From NCBI RefSeq assembly GCF_048128805.1, contig NC_136005.1, positions 20,238,260 to 20,302,259 on the forward strand: a DNA stretch of 64,000 nt, in the 5' to 3' direction. Positions within the stretch are counted from its first letter, which is position 1. Every line of letters begins with the position of its first letter. This document shows, in pieces, positions 22,201 through 34,504 of the stretch. A program made the translations under genes and the position numbers. Under the pieces are notes generated by a model. That model had not been told where the DNA came from. It saw nothing but the letters and a program-made list of their open reading frames with translations, and ran no database searches. The stretch comes from Centroberyx gerrardi (taxonomy: Eukaryota; Chordata; Actinopteri; Beryciformes; Berycidae).

Positions 22201-25200
22201 TTTATGAAATGAATTTCTAACTCTTGACATTGCCTTAATATCACCAAATGTCTGCAAGCCATTGAACAATTATCACTATACAATATGAGAATGGGACAAA
22301 AGACGTGTTGGTCTATAAGATAAAAAAAAAAGCCCCACCAAGATAGATTTTATTATTGAAATTATTTTTGAATTAAGCATTGTGGTAATAACATTTATGG
22401 CTTCTCCTCCATCTCTCCCTCTCAGATAAGAAAGCAGATTGCACCATCTGTATGTCGGATGCAGATTTGTTGGCCTTGATGACAGGCAAGATGAACCCAC
22501 AGACTGTGAGTATTCAGCCTCGGTGTGTCATGAGCTCTTGGATTAGACTCATTTGCATGCATTTTTGGTAGTTTTTCTCTGTTGATTAACTGCTTTCATT
22601 AAATGCCATTCTTTGCTTATTAACCTTGTCTGCTTCAACTGTTTGCTCACTGTTTCCTGACATTTAATTGCATGTCTGTATTTGAGATGTTTAGCGGTTT
22701 ACGTTTTAATAAGTCATTGATTTCCTCATTGCCGTCACGCATAATTCTAGACTAAGGCTCTAAGTCAGAGTTGGCACACACGAGTCGTGCACCTACGTCC
22801 TGCCAAGACAAAAACTAAGTGAGACCAGATATTGTAGCTTTGATTTGGGGTGGTGCAGCAGAGAATATTTAAATTATCCCTCTCTCACGCCTGCCCACTG
22901 GGCTGCCAGGTTTCTGACATAAGCAAGTGGATTGATGCTCTTCAGTGGGCCAGTCACATTCTCTGTAAGAGAAGCACTTGCCTGTAATTTTGATAAATTA
23001 AAAATTCTATCGGCCTAAAAAGAAACAATGTAGACCAAATAGGCCTAAAAGTTGTGCCATATTTCCAATTATATGATATGATTTCATAAATTAGCATATT
23101 ATATGGACTTGCATCATTGCATTGTTTGTTCATTAGGCCTATTATAGCCTAATCTATGTTTTTATTTAATTTGATTACAGTAGCAAGTGCTATAATTTGT
23201 AAATGGCTTGAGGTTGCCAAGGATGCCTATATTGAATACAATATCACGTGAAATAATATTGAGATTGAAGATTCAATGTCCGCAGTTTGATACAGCGGCC
23301 CTTTAACAAAATCGAGGGCAGAGTACTACTTTTATTTAGGACTGAAGCTATATGCATACGTAGGGGTTAGACACAATAACAGAAATATTCATACTGTATA
23401 TTATATATGAATATCAAGTACGTAATAAGGAGAAAGTCCACCCTTTGCTCTCAGAAAAGCTTCAATCCTCCTTGTAATGCTGTCATACAAGTCCTGAACT
23501 GTCACACACCATCACAGGTCCACCACCATGTGGCAACAGACATTGTGTTTTGAAGGCAACCTTTGGCTTTCATCTGGATGGAGGAAAAACAGATAAAGAT
23601 GACTCATTAGACCATATTACTTTGATCAGGGGTGAGGGTTTTGTGCTCCTTACACCAGGTTATGCATTTTTGTGCATTAGACTTGGATGCAAGCAGTTTC
23701 CGATGGCAGCTATAGCATAAACACCGGGGTTGTGAAGCTCACAATGTACATTCTTTCTGAGGCTGTGTCACGATTCAACTTTGTGGAAATTTCTGAGAAA
23801 TGCAAGAATCTTAATATCAAAGGAATAGTTGATCCAAAAGTGAAAATTTTGTCATTTTCTACTCACCCGCATGTCAGTGGAAACGGAAAGAAAAAAAAAT
23901 GTGTGTTGAAACTGAAATTATTCAGTGTTCAAAAAAGGGCAAAAAATTACCATAAAATTACTCCATGCAGTATAATCCAAGTGTTTCTAAGCCAAACCAT
24001 TGCACTTTGGGTCCAAAAGTCCAATATTTACCTCATTATCTCCTAGATTTTCCCCACTCCCCTGCAGCACTCTGGTGGAAGAATCTTGCTGCCTTCAAGT
24101 GCTCCTCGTAAGCTCCTACTTCTGAGTTTGAAAGTCGTAAACACAACTTGTTGCATATTCAAGTAGTTTTTAGTCAGAAATAACAAAAAATTTACCCTGA
24201 AATAAAAGTAGATGATGGCTATTTTAGAAACAAAGTGGTACAGAGCTACTTTGTGCTGCAACAGAAGAATGAAGAGAATATTTGCGTCACTTTTGTTAAT
24301 AGTTAATACAATAAGTTGCTGTATATGCAAAATCTGCATGTATATCAAAAAGTTAAACAAAAGACTGAGAATGTAATTTTGGCATCTCGGGTATCATGTA
24401 AAACTTGACATTCCGATTTGTATTTATCACTCTATTTAGTTGTTCAAGCACGCTCTACTCGTCCGAGAGCATTTGAAGGCACCATCTGCTTGCTGCTGTT
24501 GTGACTGAGATAATGAGGTAAATATTGGACTTTTGGATCCCATTCTGTGAAACAATGAATAACTGAACATAGAAGTTCTATTAAAGGTCCCATATCATGT
24601 AAAACAGGATTTTCCCTTGCCTCTGTGATTATAAAGGAGTTGGATGTGCTATCTAAACGTTGTGAAAGTATCAAAACGCACGGTAGCCAACTAAATCCAC
24701 ACAATCCATATTAGAAAGCCGAGCCTCTAAACGAGCCGTTTGGACTTCCGTAACTTTGTGGCATCACAAAGGTTCGCTCATTATCATTTTTGTAAGAAAT
24801 AATAGGCTAACAAGTGTTTTTTTCAAATCAGTTGAGCGGTTGTCATTGTTTATTACCGGAGAGTTTTCTCTACCTGATGCTGCCTGTTCTGCCGTGTCTG
24901 CGGTGTCTCACGTTTCACTCTTGAAACAGTTAGCCAGTCAGAACAGAGGGGTCATTAATATTAATAAGCCTTAAAGACACAGCAACAGAAACAGCCTGTT
25001 CTTGGCAAGGCTCAGAGAGATGCTGGAAAATGAACATGGAAAAATGGATTGAGCGTTTTTGGTACATGACACCACACAAACAGCTTTTAATGGACCTCAA
25101 GACATAAATTAAAACACTGGGAAGTATAGAATATGGGACCTTTAAGAGGGAGGATATAAAACGTCCTGTAGCAAGTCACTTTAAAGGAATAGTTCTCCCC

Positions 25201-26789
25201 AGTTAGCTATAACTATTACACTGCGTTTATCTGCCGGTGGGAAGGTCTGACATCCAGGACTTTCAAATTGGCTGCAGCTAAACAATTTGATCATAAACCT
25301 ATCATCTGCAGTCTGTATCCTCTCTATCAAAATCAATATTATGACCCTTGGCATGTAAATTTGGGAATTTTGAATGCCATGTTCTATTGACATATTCAAG
25401 AACATTCTGGGTGCTATACATCTATGTGTTAATATACACTTGTCCATTCTGGCCATTGTATTTCTATGTCAATTATCACAGCTGTGTATGTCCAACCCTC
25501 AGTATACAGTACGTTTTCTGGCTTGTATTTTGTTTTGACGCTGATGATGGCATAAACTGAAATGTCTGTCTTTATTTGTTTTTTGAGCACTTTTTGCACA
25601 CAGCTCACTTCTTTTTGTATCTCTCAGTCAGGCATGAAATAAATCATCATCATCATTTAAAGCTACATTCACTAAGAGTGGAATGCGCACCATGTAGAAT
25701 CACCCACACAATTACGTCAAATATGGACGTAATTTAGTGGCGAGTCTGCATGGTTCTCATTTCACGGGTCTGCCGGACCGGCAAATTCCGTCCATAATCG
25801 CCGTAATATCTATTGTGGTTGATTCTACATGGTCCGCATTCCAATCTTAGTGGATGCAGCTTTAAATCTCAGCTCCCCTCTCTTTTTTTTTTAATGCTGT
25901 GTGTGGGAACTCTTTGTAACACTATTGCAGTAAAGCAATAAGAAATGAGCCCCAGGTTGGTTGTATTGGATGAATGATGCTGTGGCACACCTCACTACTG
26001 TGACCAAATAAAACTCTTTGAGAAAGCTCCTTTTACATGCACTGCCCAGAAAACTAGTCACTGCACTGTTTTTTGTTATAAAGGATAGCCGTAGGAGCTC
26101 TCCAATAACACAGTCAAGAATTTTTCCAATGCTTTAGCCATCATTATTTAGAAATTTGGAAAGGTTGTTTCTCTTTGCGTGATGTTTTTGATACAAAGGC
26201 AAGATTTATGTTTTCAATTCTTCCATCTCAGTGTTATTAGTCACATGTCAAGGGGGGAGAAGGCCTTCCATTTTCTTCTGAGGACAGTGTTTATATTTCT
26301 TATTCTGAGAATTTTTGCTCCCTCAGATTGGTCAAATTATTACCTGCTGATCTGATTTCTCTTTTTAAGCTGTTTTTTTTTCCACACACATTCATCGCTC
26401 TAACACTACCCTCGCTGTGCCTGTGTGCCATGCACAGTTTCCTACCCTTTCATAAGCCGTTGTTGCTGTTGCCCCACTTTCCCTGGGTTGAGTTAATCTC
26501 TCACTTTAACCCTTTAAACGAGCCTCATGTAGTTCCCTCCAGCACAGACTTAACCACACATATTCCTCTTAATATTCTAGCATACAATGGGTATTTGTTT
26601 TTACCCCAGAATGTAGAGGAGCCCAACTACAACAAAAATATCATATCTATTCAAGATTGTTGGTGTGACATTCTCTCTCATTCTGATTCCCAGGCATTTT
26701 TCCAGGGCAAGCTGAAGATCACAGGGAACATGGGACTGGCCATGAAGCTGCAGAACCTGCAGCTGCAGCCGGGCAAAGCCAAGCTGTAG
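19241..26789 (+). CDS. scp2: Sterol carrier protein 2, short SCP2-domain form
   Basis: Five exons, 19241-19263, 20455-20551, 21859-21988, 22426-22505 and 26694-26789, join with GT/AG sites and correct phase into 141 residues plus TAG. The protein starts [19 protein letters not shown], a leader like that of mammalian pre-SCP2 (143 residues). It continues with [30 protein letters not shown], a DKKADC exon with LMTGKMNP, and finally [19 protein letters not shown]. The C-terminus AKL is a peroxisomal PTS1 signal. The single SCP2 fold binds and moves fatty acyl-CoAs, sterols and phospholipids. No SCPx 3-ketoacyl-CoA thiolase exons were found between the cpt2 start and this ATG. The locus therefore appears to encode only the short form, as expected for one of the two teleost scp2 paralogues. 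The GC-richer DNA at about 19090-19240 is the likely 5' UTR and promoter. Confidence 0.93.
19723..19873. mobile_element. Foldback MITE, 151 bp, in scp2 intron 1
   Basis: The ends are inverted: AACCCCTTTTCCACCAGG on the left and AACCCCTTTTCCACTAGG on the reverse of the right. Partial pairing continues inward through CTTGGCTAAG and CTTAGCTAAG. No open frame and no certain target duplication were seen. Confidence 0.7.
24581..25145. mobile_element. Non-autonomous DNA transposon with TTAA ends, 565 bp, in scp2 intron 4
   Basis: The segment starts TTAAAGGTCCCATAT and ends ATATGGGACCTTTAA, so an inverted repeat of about 11 bp is bounded by TTAA on both sides. TTAA duplications are typical of piggyBac, but the family is not certain because the ends are short. 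No transposase frame is present. Confidence 0.6.
25656..25866. mobile_element. Near-palindromic foldback MITE, about 210 bp, in scp2 intron 4
   Basis: The first 60 bases or so (TTTAAAGCTACATTCACTAA and on) are nearly the reverse complement of the last 60. They share GTGGAATGCG or TTGGAATGCG, ACCATGTAGAATCA and related blocks. The element could fold into one long hairpin. TTTAAA marks both ends. Confidence 0.75.
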
Positions 26790-27489
26790 ACCTCAGTGCA
26801 CTGAATAGGGGTAATGTTTCTATACGGCAGACTTAACCACTAAGAATTTAACTACGAGACTGGTTTCAGCTAAGCATTTAGGGTCTGCTCCACAACAACC
26901 TCTCTCATCACTGGACTGAATCCCTCTCCTTCCAGTGGAGTGAAAGATGGCCTCACCATCCTGGGGATCAGTCAACCCCGCCAATATGACTGTGGAGAAG
27001 AGGATAGATGGACAGATAATTAATTCTCTACTAAAGTCCTTGTCTCCCAGCCCCTCTCATGATAATAGGCACACTAGAGTAGAGAGAGGCGCTCCCTACT
27101 TTGTGATACTAATTAAGTGATTTGTTTTGTCTGTAATGAAATCTTTGAAACATCCGTATTGATTATGTCCACTGGTTTGTTTTGCTTTTCTCAATAATTT
27201 TCCTTGGTTGCTAATGAAATTTTTCTTCAAGTGAATCATGCCTCGTAATGTTTTAGGAGCAGAGAGTGCAAATTCTTGCTGAGTCATTTTCCGTAATCCT
27301 GGAGACAATGAAACACAACAGTCAAGTGCCTTGTCTCAGATTTGCACTTTGGCTCTAAGGTTTTTAGCCAAGGTACCGCAACAGTGCAGATATGTTTTCA
27401 CTGTAGCTCTTTATTAACGGATGGGTTTGGAACAACATAATTTTCTCCTGTGCTATCATTATTGTATGAGTCTAAAAAGATTTCTACTA

Positions 27490-27637
27490 AATAAATTTGT
27501 TTTTGCTGTAACATACTTTTGGTGGAATTGATTTGGATCTGTTTTTCTGCAGCAGTAATTGTATTTAGCACACACCCTTGATCACTTAGGAACTTTGTAG
27601 GACTGTATTTCTAATATTTTTTCCAGACATAAATAAA
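27490..27637 (+). terminator. Candidate scp2 polyadenylation signals
   Basis: Canonical AATAAA occurs at 27490-27495 and 27632-27637, about 700 and 840 bp after the scp2 stop. They are the first convincing plus-strand signals noted downstream. Usage is inferred. Confidence 0.45.
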
Positions 27638-30600
27638 AAGCTCAGTTCAACGTAAGTTGCCACAGACTCCCAAAAGTGGCCTCATTCATGCTTGAGCACA
27701 GGTTATCTATTAAATGGCACATAAAACTACCTACAACTTGCTGGCCCTATTCTTGATGGAAAAGGCTTCTTGACTTTTATGATCAAATGTTTATGATGAA
27801 TTTATGAATGATGTTGAGGAAATGGAAATATTGGCCAGATGTCCTAACATGACCTTCAGTGTTTTTTCAGTGCGAACGGTGCCATGTTCAGGGAATAGAA
27901 GTTTAATTCAGGGTATGTAAGTGCTTCCTGACAGATCTTTGGCCCTGGTTTGAAAGGATTGTGTCAGTTGTGTAACTTTGACCTTCCATAATAATGTCCC
28001 ACTGTTCAGACTTAATAGTGCTTTGATGTCACTGTCAAATTGGCTGAGCCTGTGTGTATGTTCCCGGTTTGGAGGACCTTCCACTTTCCAACACTGCAGT
28101 GACCTGGTTCCAGACTGCCACGCTGTAGTTTTTCCTTTGTAAAGAGTGTGGCTAAAACACAAATCTGTTAACTAGCTTTGACCCAAATTCCATTGCAGTA
28201 CTGGCTTGGCTCTTTCAGTTCTCCTCTGGATCCTACTCTGCAGTCAGAATGGAGTTTTTTCATTGGTCACTTGTGACTGCTTTTAGGACATGAGATTTCA
28301 TTAGTTTAATCTTTTTTTTCTCTGTATTCTGTAATGGAACATTCAAAGTCGAAAGTTCTTTACTGTACTTGAATTTTTTTTTTTTTTAAACAATTTTTTA
28401 GCTATCATCAACTTCCATATAGGGTATTTGCATAAATTGTTCTTTTATTCAAAATATTATAACTAAAATGTTACAACTAGAATAATCTGCGTGACTTATC
28501 ACATACAAACTGAGTTTATTTGCAAATGTTAAAAATCATTTCAGCAAGAATGTTGTTATCTCAATTACCTTTAAAAAAAAAAAAAAAAAAAAATGAAATG
28601 TGAGGGTAAAAGAAAGACAAGATGCTGAAAGAAATAATGAAATCACAGTAATTAAATCAGTCATCATTGTCCACCACAATGAAAACGGGGGGCGGGACTA
28701 TGGATACAACGTTTGTTTACTTGTCTGTACGTCACGCACAATTTCTCGGACGCTGCTGATTGGATTTTCACAAAACATCAGGGAATGATGCGTCTCATTG
28801 CTCCATTTTGTCATTTTTAAAATTGCACTGATTGGTCTAAGGGGAGCGCCACAGAGTTTAATTGTATGTCATGCACAATATGTTGGACTCCAATGAATGG
28901 CACCTCCTCTTCCCCTCTCCCTGCAACATACTATCAAGAAACATGAAGTAACATATTTTCTACTTGTTGCCCCACTACAACTGTGCATCATTCGTTGGGG
29001 ACAACATGTTTACTGTTTCTTGTTCACCCTTAAATTGTCTTGTGGGACATCTGGGCTCCTCAGCTTGCCCTGTTGCCACTGTGACCCTGCAATGATGTCG
29101 TCAAAATTAAAAAACAAAAAAACAAAAACAAGGATCTTGCGGATTACCACTTTAAGGGTTTATTCGATTAGTGAATTAGCAGAGCTGGTTAGATAAACAG
29201 TGATGACTAAGACTGGAGAGCAACAGCTGAGAAGCTTCTTTGGGCACTGTTCATACACACACACACACACACACACACACTGGGGTGGGATTTGAAGCCT
29301 TTCTCTTGGTCAGCTCTTGTGTGGTTGTAAATGAGACAAGAGAGCTGCCCATCAAAGAGTGGTGCTCACTGGAGGCTATGGTGTTCAAATAAAGGATTAA
29401 AAACATTAATCGATTATAAAATGCTGACCGGGCTTCTGCTGTGTGCAAACAATAGGCAGAATCACAGCTTTAACTGATAGAAACTATATACTAAGTAGAA
29501 TTATGTTCTCTATTAAAGATATATTATCATGGTACCTTGTTCTCTAGGGCTGCTTGACCACCTCTGTCCATGTTTCGACACAGTCACTAGTATAATTTCA
29601 TTTTTGGAGAGTATGCATTTTTTCATACAAAAATGTAGAGATCAGTGTAGTCTACGGTCCCAAGATTCCCTACTGGTCAAGAAAGTGTTTGTGATCGCTG
29701 CCCCCTCTGTTCCAGTGCTGCAGAACGACTTGAAACTTAAGCAACTGCAACCTGTCACCGAGTTCAAAACAGTGCAAGAAGCTGTGTAAGATAAATCTGC
29801 TGGAGTGGATGATGCTTTGAATAAGTTGTTGGAATATGTTCCACTGAAACAGCAGAAACGGTTATTAGAAACACTCATCGGTGACCAGAACCGGGGAAGA
29901 AAGGAGAGCTGGCCTGGCACAACGTGATGAGTAATGAAGAGAGTATGGAGCGGAACATGTTTTCTCCTGTCCCTCCTGTCCACATTTGGGAAGGTATTAG
30001 AGGCTACAAACTGAGGTCTGCAGCACGTGATCCGTAAGTGAGATTCCCAGAACACCTTCAGACTCACGAGCCACAAGGGACTCAGTATCTTCCCCCTGTT
30101 CAAGCATTCATCGCCGTCTTCATTCTTCCCTCCGCTCAGTGGCTGAAGATCCTTTTGAGAGAGAGGGATTCTAGGAAAATACACTTCCAGAAACATCACT
30201 TTTTTTGTTCCACTTTAAAACCATTTTTTTTTTTTCAGTTTGTTTTTTTCACTTTCCACTCCACAGAAAAATATACTATACTATAGAAAAAGTCATTGCA
30301 ACTGCTTGAATACATGTATGGAGTGCTATTGACAGAGTATATTGTATAGAGGCCATTGAAGTGGTTGAAGTTAATCTCTCACTTTGTACTCCTTAACACT
30401 GTGTGAGATGAAAGGAAAACTCAGGGTGATGGCACCTTGAAAGAGGTGATTGCTGCCACTGTTCAGTTTCAAAAGCTTATGATGGTAACTTCTGCTGCTA
30501 CTGTTGGCAGTGTAATTTATCCCTGAGTGCAAGCAGCAATGCATTTTTATTCTCTCCTCAAGACGTTCGATTCTGATTTCTCTCCCTGATGCTATATGTC

Positions 30601-33367
30601 CTGCTGTGTGCATCAATTCCTACTGTGTCTAGTGGAGGGCATTCAGAGATTTCCAATTATATCACTTGTGAGTGTATTAGTTTGACAGTTTTGACATTCA
30701 AAAAATGTCTGGTAAATGTGATGGAAAATAGTAATTTCATGGGTGTAAATCAAGATTGTTCGAAACAATAATAGACTGGTAAGGTATCAAATAGCTATAT
30801 AGATAGATACCTATTTGACACCTAAGACCTGTGCATGTCCTCTATTTTTCAGCTGCTTTATTCATATGCCTTCCATCCAGAAACAATTAACAGTGGTAGT
30901 GCAAATGAGAAACACAAGCCTACATACTCAGACACAGATTGTTAAAATTATTAGTATCCAGAAGCAGCGGGTGAGAATGAGGTCATGAAAACAAGCAAGA
31001 ATATAACTTAATGTTTTTGTTGACTATGAAATAACCCCAAACTCCTGCAAATGTATATTTTAAGTAACAGTGACTTGTGCTTTCAATGCAACACATTTTA
31101 ATGATAGCAGATGTTCAGACATTGAGCCTGATGGGAGGTAGGCCTGTTGAAAAAGAGACTTAATCCAGAAACACGTGGGACATTAGATCACATCCTGTCG
31201 CCCCTTTTTGGCAGACACTTCATCCACTTCCACATCTTCCTTTATTGTTGAAATATTTATGAAAACTCATCTGGTCTTTTCACCAAATGAAAGTTATCTC
31301 AGATCATATAACAGCCATAATTTTATTGTTTTTTCAGGTAGAAAGCAAGGGGCTTTTAAAAAAAATTTTTTTTAAATAACATCTTTTATCAATCGTTAAT
31401 CTCCTCTGCTGCAATGGTCTAAGATTCAGTTTGGAGAACAAGACTATGTTTTGATCTTTTGCTGCTTAGGAATTTCATCTCTACCCCTGGCTTAATCATG
31501 ACTTTTTCTTCACACAGCGTTCAAAGAAAATCCAAGATGCATGATCCAGCATATCTGTTTGAAGTGATCTGGCTTTTGACTGCATCCAAGTATTTCTCAT
31601 CCCATCTAAATGAATATAATCTCAATTGAATCATGTGGGATTGGAAAGGTTTTGTTGAAAGGAAAATTTACCACAAAATCTACCAAACAAAGTAATCACA
31701 ACACGAAATGATTGCATCTCTACACTGAAACTGGAAAGACCTGCCACATTGTGGAAAAAAAGGCAATACTAGGAAAAAAATATGAGGAAAAAGCAAAGAA
31801 TTTGTGCTTTTGGCTCCCATTCAGGTCAGAGCTGTCTCTCTTACTCACTCCCTTCCTTCCCTCTCCCCCTATCCCCCTTCCTTTCTTTTTCCTCACTTTC
31901 CCTCTCCCACTCCCACTCTCTCTCACATCTGGAGGGTATCTGGTGTGGCTGTGACTCCTCGCTTGCTATGGGACAGTCTGTGTTTGGACTGGACGTCAGA
32001 CTTCACTGGATTTCAGCAAACGTTGCTTGGAAGGGGTAAAGTAGCCCAGCACAGCGTTAATACAGGATTTACTGACAGTGTGCATGTTTTACGGATGGTG
32101 CATGATGTTAGATTGAGCTGGAATGAGCTTTCAATGTCAGTGTCAATTGCATTCACCCTTGCGTGACATTTTTGGCATGTGGACAGTATTTCAAATGCTC
32201 CAAACTTTTGTAGGATACAGTGAAGCCACTTATTGTGGTTGTATAGCTATAAACTGGGCAAGCAGACGTCTGCTCTGCTGGGGACGAGCTGAACACCATG
32301 AAAAGAAGATGATGACTTTTTTTAAAAATGCTCTTGCCAGCGCCTCTGGAAATGAACAGTATTCTTACTTTAGGGGTATGAATTAACTTGAGTGTTGTTG
32401 ACTTAGTGAAAGGCTTTTGGAGCTATTCCCTGACTCTCCATGGTGTGATGTATTTATTGTAGGCAGGGGTGACATCGCACAGTGTTTATGGGCAAGTGCA
32501 CAGGCTCTTATTTGTTTTTCATTTGCTGTGGGTGCGTGCATGCTTGTGTATGGATTCTGTGGGGCTGTCTGTGTGTGTGTGTGTGTGGGTTTTTCTCGTA
32601 GGTTCGCCACAGACCTCTGGTATAGTTGTTGTGGTGAGAGAGGCAGGGAAGGCAGTTCTGATAGATGGATGGCTTTTAGAGGTTTGCCTTGAGAGCTGAG
32701 TGCCTGTCTGGAATATTTCCATCAACACTGGCGGAGATGATTAGAGAGCTTTTTCCTGGCTCTACCAAAACACTGTTGTCCCTGACCCAGTCAGCCAGTT
32801 GTAAAAGGCAATTTCATTTCATTTCTAGATATTTTTTTAATTAGAAAGATTTGTATTCACTTGTATAAACGGGTTTGGAATGTTTTGGAAGTATTACATA
32901 AAGGGATTTTAGTTTGTGTGTGTGTGTATGCGTGTGCGTGTGTGTGTGTGTGCGTGTGTGATAATGCTTATGAGGTGATTGGAAAGCAGTAAGCGAGTCA
33001 GCTGTCATGATGCCTATCTTCTTTCTCCAAATCAGCCCTTGCAGTTGGTGAGGACTGAAGCTTCAGACGCAGCAGAGAGAGAGGAGGCAGAAAGCCGGCT
33101 GTCTTCTTTCTTGGCCTGGTGTGTAAACAATGGCAACTCTCCATCAATACGATACCTTCATAGGCCCAATCATGTTCAAAACTCATCAGTTGTTTTCTAG
33201 AGTGTTTAGAAATTGCCTCACAGGGAGTGATCAAGTTTACTGAACTGAAGGGAATTGAAATAAACTGAATGAATTATAAAGCAGAGCAGAAAAATATAGC
33301 CAATTGTATTATTCTGCAGCATGAGATTGCGGTAAGCAAATACACATTGTAACTCCTTTTTATTTAG
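27638..33367. other. scp2-podn intergenic region, no complete gene recognised
   Basis: The stretch holds a 21-base poly-A run (about 28572-28592), a CA repeat (29254-29280), TG tracts (about 32571-32588 and 32915-32958) and scattered repeat-like DNA. A coding-like segment near 29650 is listed separately. Non-coding first exons of podn could lie here but were not defined. Confidence 0.5.
29654..29930 (+). other. Coding-like segment with one in-frame stop, unidentified
   Basis: One frame reads LVKKVFVIAAPSVPVLQND, then KLKQLQPVTEFKTVQEAV, a TAA at about 29787-29789, and continues DKSAGVDDALNKLLEYVPL and QQKRLLETLIGDQNRGRKE before further stops. The amphipathic, lysine- and leucine-rich composition on both sides of the stop looks protein-like. 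I recognise no family. It could be a decayed retrocopy, a transposon gene fragment or chance. Confidence 0.2.
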
Positions 33368-33900
33368 TTTAAAGCTACCATATGCAACTTTTCGCCTTGA
33401 GGCAGAGATTGTATTGTTCATCCAACTCTGCTCCCCCTCAGTTGGTCAAGTTCCTGCCTCAACACTTGTCACTCATCTTGATAAACTGCCCACCTTGAGA
33501 CCATCTAGCCTGAGGCTGAGGTAGTCAGCGTCCGTAAGGCCGCCACAGGCGTCGCAGAAGCAGCCAATCTGCAAAAAAAGAAAAAGCGATGCAGATGTTC
33601 TCCTGTGTTTTTGAACAGGCTGTGTCTGCCGCATGTTTAGATTTGCCGTTCTTTCATTTCTGTTTTCCGGCATTGTTGTTGTTGCTATGACGTCCCTGCG
33701 ATTGATAGCCACAATCCAGCCCACTGCTGGCCACGCCCACAACAAACGCTATACATCCCAAACATCAATGAAAAGCCAATTACCAGGCAAATAGGGGGGA
33801 TTTAGACATGCACATACAGGGTCACAGACACAGACTGATAATATATTTATTTATTGTTATGTTAATGTTAATGTTAAAAAGTTGCATATTGTAGCTTTAA
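33368..33900. mobile_element. Foldback-type MITE, about 530 bp, directly upstream of podn
   Basis: The left end TTTAAAGCTACCATATGCAA and the right end, reversed, TTAAAGCTACAATATGCAAC are inverted copies with about 25 pairable bases. It lies about 100 bp before the podn start codon and carries an exon-like segment on the minus strand. The AAAGCTACAT-type ends resemble those of the element at 25656-25866, so the two may be related. Confidence 0.65.
33494..33568 (-). other. Exon-like 75-bp open segment inside a MITE
   Basis: On the minus strand a pyrimidine tract ending TTTTTTTGCAG is followed by 25 codons. They read IGCFCDACGGLTDADYLS and then LRLDGLK, ending AAG before GTGGGC. The segment is GC-rich against an AT-rich background, is open and phase 0 at both ends, and has acceptor and donor sites. 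It may be a host exon captured by the element. No parent gene was recognised. Confidence 0.25.
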
Positions 33901-34000
33901 CAAGATTTTGTTGCCAATAACAAAATCCTCCATGAACTGATGTTTTCAACTGCACTTTCCTGTCTCTGTGCTTATGCAACAGGAGAGCTGAATAGTGGAC

Positions 34001-34463
34001 ATGACCTTTCCCAAGCATTCCGTGTTGCAGGCCCTGAGCGTGCTGCTCTTGGCCTGGGCGTTGGTCCGTTGCCAGGCCCCTCTAGAACCAGAGGAAGAGG
34101 AGGAGGAGGAAGAGCCGATAGAGGAGACAGACATCTCAACGGCGGTGACCAAAGCCAAGCGGACTGTTTGTCCGCCACAGTGCAGCTGTACGACAGAGGG
34201 GGCAGTGGACTGCGCCGGGGTCGACCTCACCGAGTTCCCCAGCGAACTTTCTGAGAACACCCGCCAGCTCTCTCTGCAGGTCTCTCTCTCTCTCTCTCTC
34301 TCTCTGTCTGTCTCTTGTGTTGTGAGCAAGCGTGTGTGTGTGTGTGGGTGGGTGTGTGTGTGAGTGAGTGTTTATGGGTAGTATTTTTTTTATATTGAGC
34401 ACACTGTGGCCCCTTCCTGGAATCTCTTAGGCAAGATGTTTCATTAAAGAATGTCGAAAGTCA

Positions 34464-34504
<41 letters not shown>

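Noticed and set aside
26328-26693. N-terminal extension of scp2 exon 5
   Set aside because: The frame is open by chance; a clear CCCAG acceptor at 26689-26693 and correct phase start the exon at 26694.
29642-30199. 185-codon minus-strand open frame
   Set aside because: No domain, no splice context, biased composition; antisense to the segment judged more protein-like.
33995-34000. GTG start six bases upstream of the podn ATG
   Set aside because: ATG 34001 is a normal start with a good signal peptide; vertebrate GTG initiation is rare.
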